From contig JAFDJI010000155.1 of the NCBI GenBank assembly GCA_019307545.1, positions 1 to 7,550 on the forward strand: a stretch of 7,550 bases of DNA, given 5' to 3'. Position numbers and translations under genes: made by a program. Shown piece after piece: positions 6,936 through 7,550 of the stretch (positions are counted from its first letter, which is position 1; each line of letters starts with the position of its first letter). The notes beneath the pieces were generated by a model, which saw only the letters and a list, made by a program, of their open reading frames with translations, made no database searches and had not been told where the DNA came from. The DNA is from Deltaproteobacteria bacterium. GTDB taxonomy: Bacteria > Myxococcota_A > UBA796 > GCA-2862545.

Positions 6936-7132
6936 GAGGTTGGCTCCGAAAGCGACCCGGTGACTTAACCCGGTCCCGGCTCCGGGCGTGGCCATACTCT
7001 GCGTTCCGACCCCGTGCCTCGACCCGGTCGCATACGCGCGCGCCGCACCTTGCATTCCGACCCCGGACCCCTGTGGCGTCGGCCGGCTGCTCGCCCGAAG
7101 TGTGATCAGCCGATGGCGCCGGAACCAGCGGG
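6936..7132. promoter_or_regulatory. Non-coding leader upstream of ffh
   Basis: These 197 bases lie between the stop of the right-edge gene and the ffh start, so a promoter for ffh and its downstream genes is expected here unless they are read through from the right. The segment is very GC-rich. I cannot pick out reliable -35/-10 elements, nor a hairpin followed by a T run that would end the upstream gene. It holds short direct repeats, listed separately. Confidence 0.4.
6996..7065. repeat. Imperfect direct repeat in the ffh leader, two copies
   Basis: Positions 6996-7014 and 7047-7065 match at 16 of 19 bases, including a perfect TTCCGACCCCG core, with copy starts 51 bases apart. The hexamer CGACCC inside it recurs four times in the leader (6953, 7007, 7020, 7058). 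The repeats could be protein-binding sites or remnants of a duplication; neither is shown. Confidence 0.5.
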
Positions 7133-7550
7133 CTATTGCAGAGCAAAGGGGAGATGGAGCATTCCAGCTTGAACGCCGATCTCGAATGTGGGCAGCAGCG
7201 GCAGGGCCTTCCCCACCAGTACGCCCACCTCGAACCGAGCCGCGAATGCGGAGATCTGTCCGAACGGACTCAAGGCTGCCCCAGCCTGTACGAGTACGCC
7301 AAACCGCGGTCCCCGCCCGCCTTCCGCGTCCTGGCCAGGCATACCCACGACGAGCGCGGGCCCCAGCTTGAGGTCTGCCTGGCTCCTGGGCAGATGCCGG
7401 CAGCGGTTGGCCCACACGGAAGCCGCACAAATGACGGGCCCCAACGCGAACTCCAGGCCCCTCGAACCGGTCCAAGCCGCGTGGAAGAACGCTCCGTATT
7501 CCGCTCGCAGGGCCCCGCCTTCACGCCGCGCTCGCCGATAGCTGCCCCCC
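7133..7550 (-). CDS. Unidentified protein, C-terminal part (possible beta-barrel or envelope protein; partial)
   Basis: The minus-strand frame is open from the right edge to a TAG at 7133-7135, giving 138 residues without their N terminus. I do not recognise the family. The sequence alternates hydrophobic and small or polar residues in strand-like segments, for example LEFALGPVI (32-40 of the visible part), ADLKLGPALVVGM (58-70), RFGVLVQAG (82-90) and FEVGVLVGKALPLL (106-119), with glycine-rich turns between. That pattern suits an outer-membrane beta barrel or a beta-sandwich. Two cysteines (41 and 50) bracket a probable loop and could form a disulphide. It ends in LHLPFALQ, not the terminal aromatic residue of classic outer-membrane proteins, which weakens the barrel idea. 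Codon third positions are GC-rich but less uniformly so than in ffh. It runs in the same direction as ffh, 197 bases upstream, so it may or may not share a transcript. Confidence 0.5.
   Translation of the reverse strand, partial: GGSYRRARREGGALRAEYGAFFHAAWTGSRGLEFALGPVICAASVWANRCRHLPRSQADLKLGPALVVGMPGQDAEGGRGPRFGVLVQAGAALSPFGQISAFAARFEVGVLVGKALPLLPTFEIGVQAGMLHLPFALQ

Noticed and set aside
5259..6968. 569-residue plus-strand frame opposite ffh
   Set aside because: It is the antisense of ffh and part of the WaaF-like gene. Its His/Leu-rich repetitive look reflects complementary codons, and no start signal or family motif is seen.
6971..6986. GC-rich inverted repeat (CCCGG...CCGGG) as a terminator
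   Set aside because: The loop is too small for a sound hairpin and no T run follows on either strand.
5353..7146. 597-residue minus-strand frame overlapping ffh in another frame
   Set aside because: Gly/Arg-rich off-frame reading of ffh; the true frame has all SRP54 motifs.
6936..7475. 180-residue upstream extension of the ffh frame
   Set aside because: It is Gly/Arg/Ala-rich without recognisable structure, overlaps the frame at 7133-7550, and the family-typical Ffh N terminus starts at 6935.
1..7550. Mobile element, CRISPR array, tRNA, rRNA or toxin-antitoxin system
   Set aside because: No transposase or integrase motifs, terminal inverted repeats, regularly spaced repeats or RNA-gene signatures were seen on either strand.

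Overview
The window is about two-thirds G+C, with strong G/C preference at third codon positions. It encodes a lipid-anchored prolyl oligopeptidase and ADP-heptose-type (GT9) glycosyltransferases, so the source is a Gram-negative bacterium making heptose-containing lipopolysaccharide (LPS). High GC, a lipoprotein S9A peptidase, and an Ffh with a Lys/Arg tail would fit Myxococcota or another deltaproteobacterial lineage. That placement is inference; no rRNA or other phylogenetic marker was checked.

Layout from left to right. (1) Positions 1-346, minus strand: the N-terminal 115 residues of a GT4-type glycosyltransferase that runs off the left edge. (2) Positions 347-411: a short divergent intergenic region with an imperfect palindrome. 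(3) Positions 412-2580, plus strand: a complete 722-residue prolyl oligopeptidase (family S9A) with a lipoprotein signal peptide and the full Ser/Asp/His triad. (4) Positions 2522-6935, minus strand: a tight four-gene transcription unit, read right to left as ffh (SRP54 GTPase), a WaaF-like GT9 heptosyltransferase, a second GT9 transferase, and a GT4 glycosyltransferase. The three sugar-transferase genes all appear to start at GTG with good Shine-Dalgarno sequences, and the last two starts overlap the preceding stop codons by 8 and 13 bases, which suggests translational coupling. The last gene runs 59 bases into the 3' end of the convergent peptidase gene. (5) Positions 6936-7132: the leader upstream of ffh, with short direct repeats. 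(6) Positions 7133-7550, minus strand: the C-terminal 138 residues of an unidentified protein with beta-barrel-like alternation, open at the right edge.

Functionally, the two GT9 enzymes probably add heptose (or a similar ADP-activated sugar) to the LPS inner core, and the GT4 enzymes extend core, O-antigen or another surface glycan. Ffh is the signal-recognition-particle GTPase for co-translational membrane targeting. Being in the same unit as LPS genes may link envelope-protein targeting to envelope-glycan synthesis, or may just be an inherited gene order. The peptidase would cleave short proline-containing peptides at the cell envelope.

I found no mobile element, CRISPR array, tRNA or rRNA, and no clear evidence of an undescribed system. 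The items worth a second look are the coupled ffh/LPS operon, the convergent coding overlap, Ser-to-Cys changes in usually conserved motifs of Ffh and the second GT9 enzyme, a G8 tract in the GT4 gene, and the unrecognised protein at the right edge.
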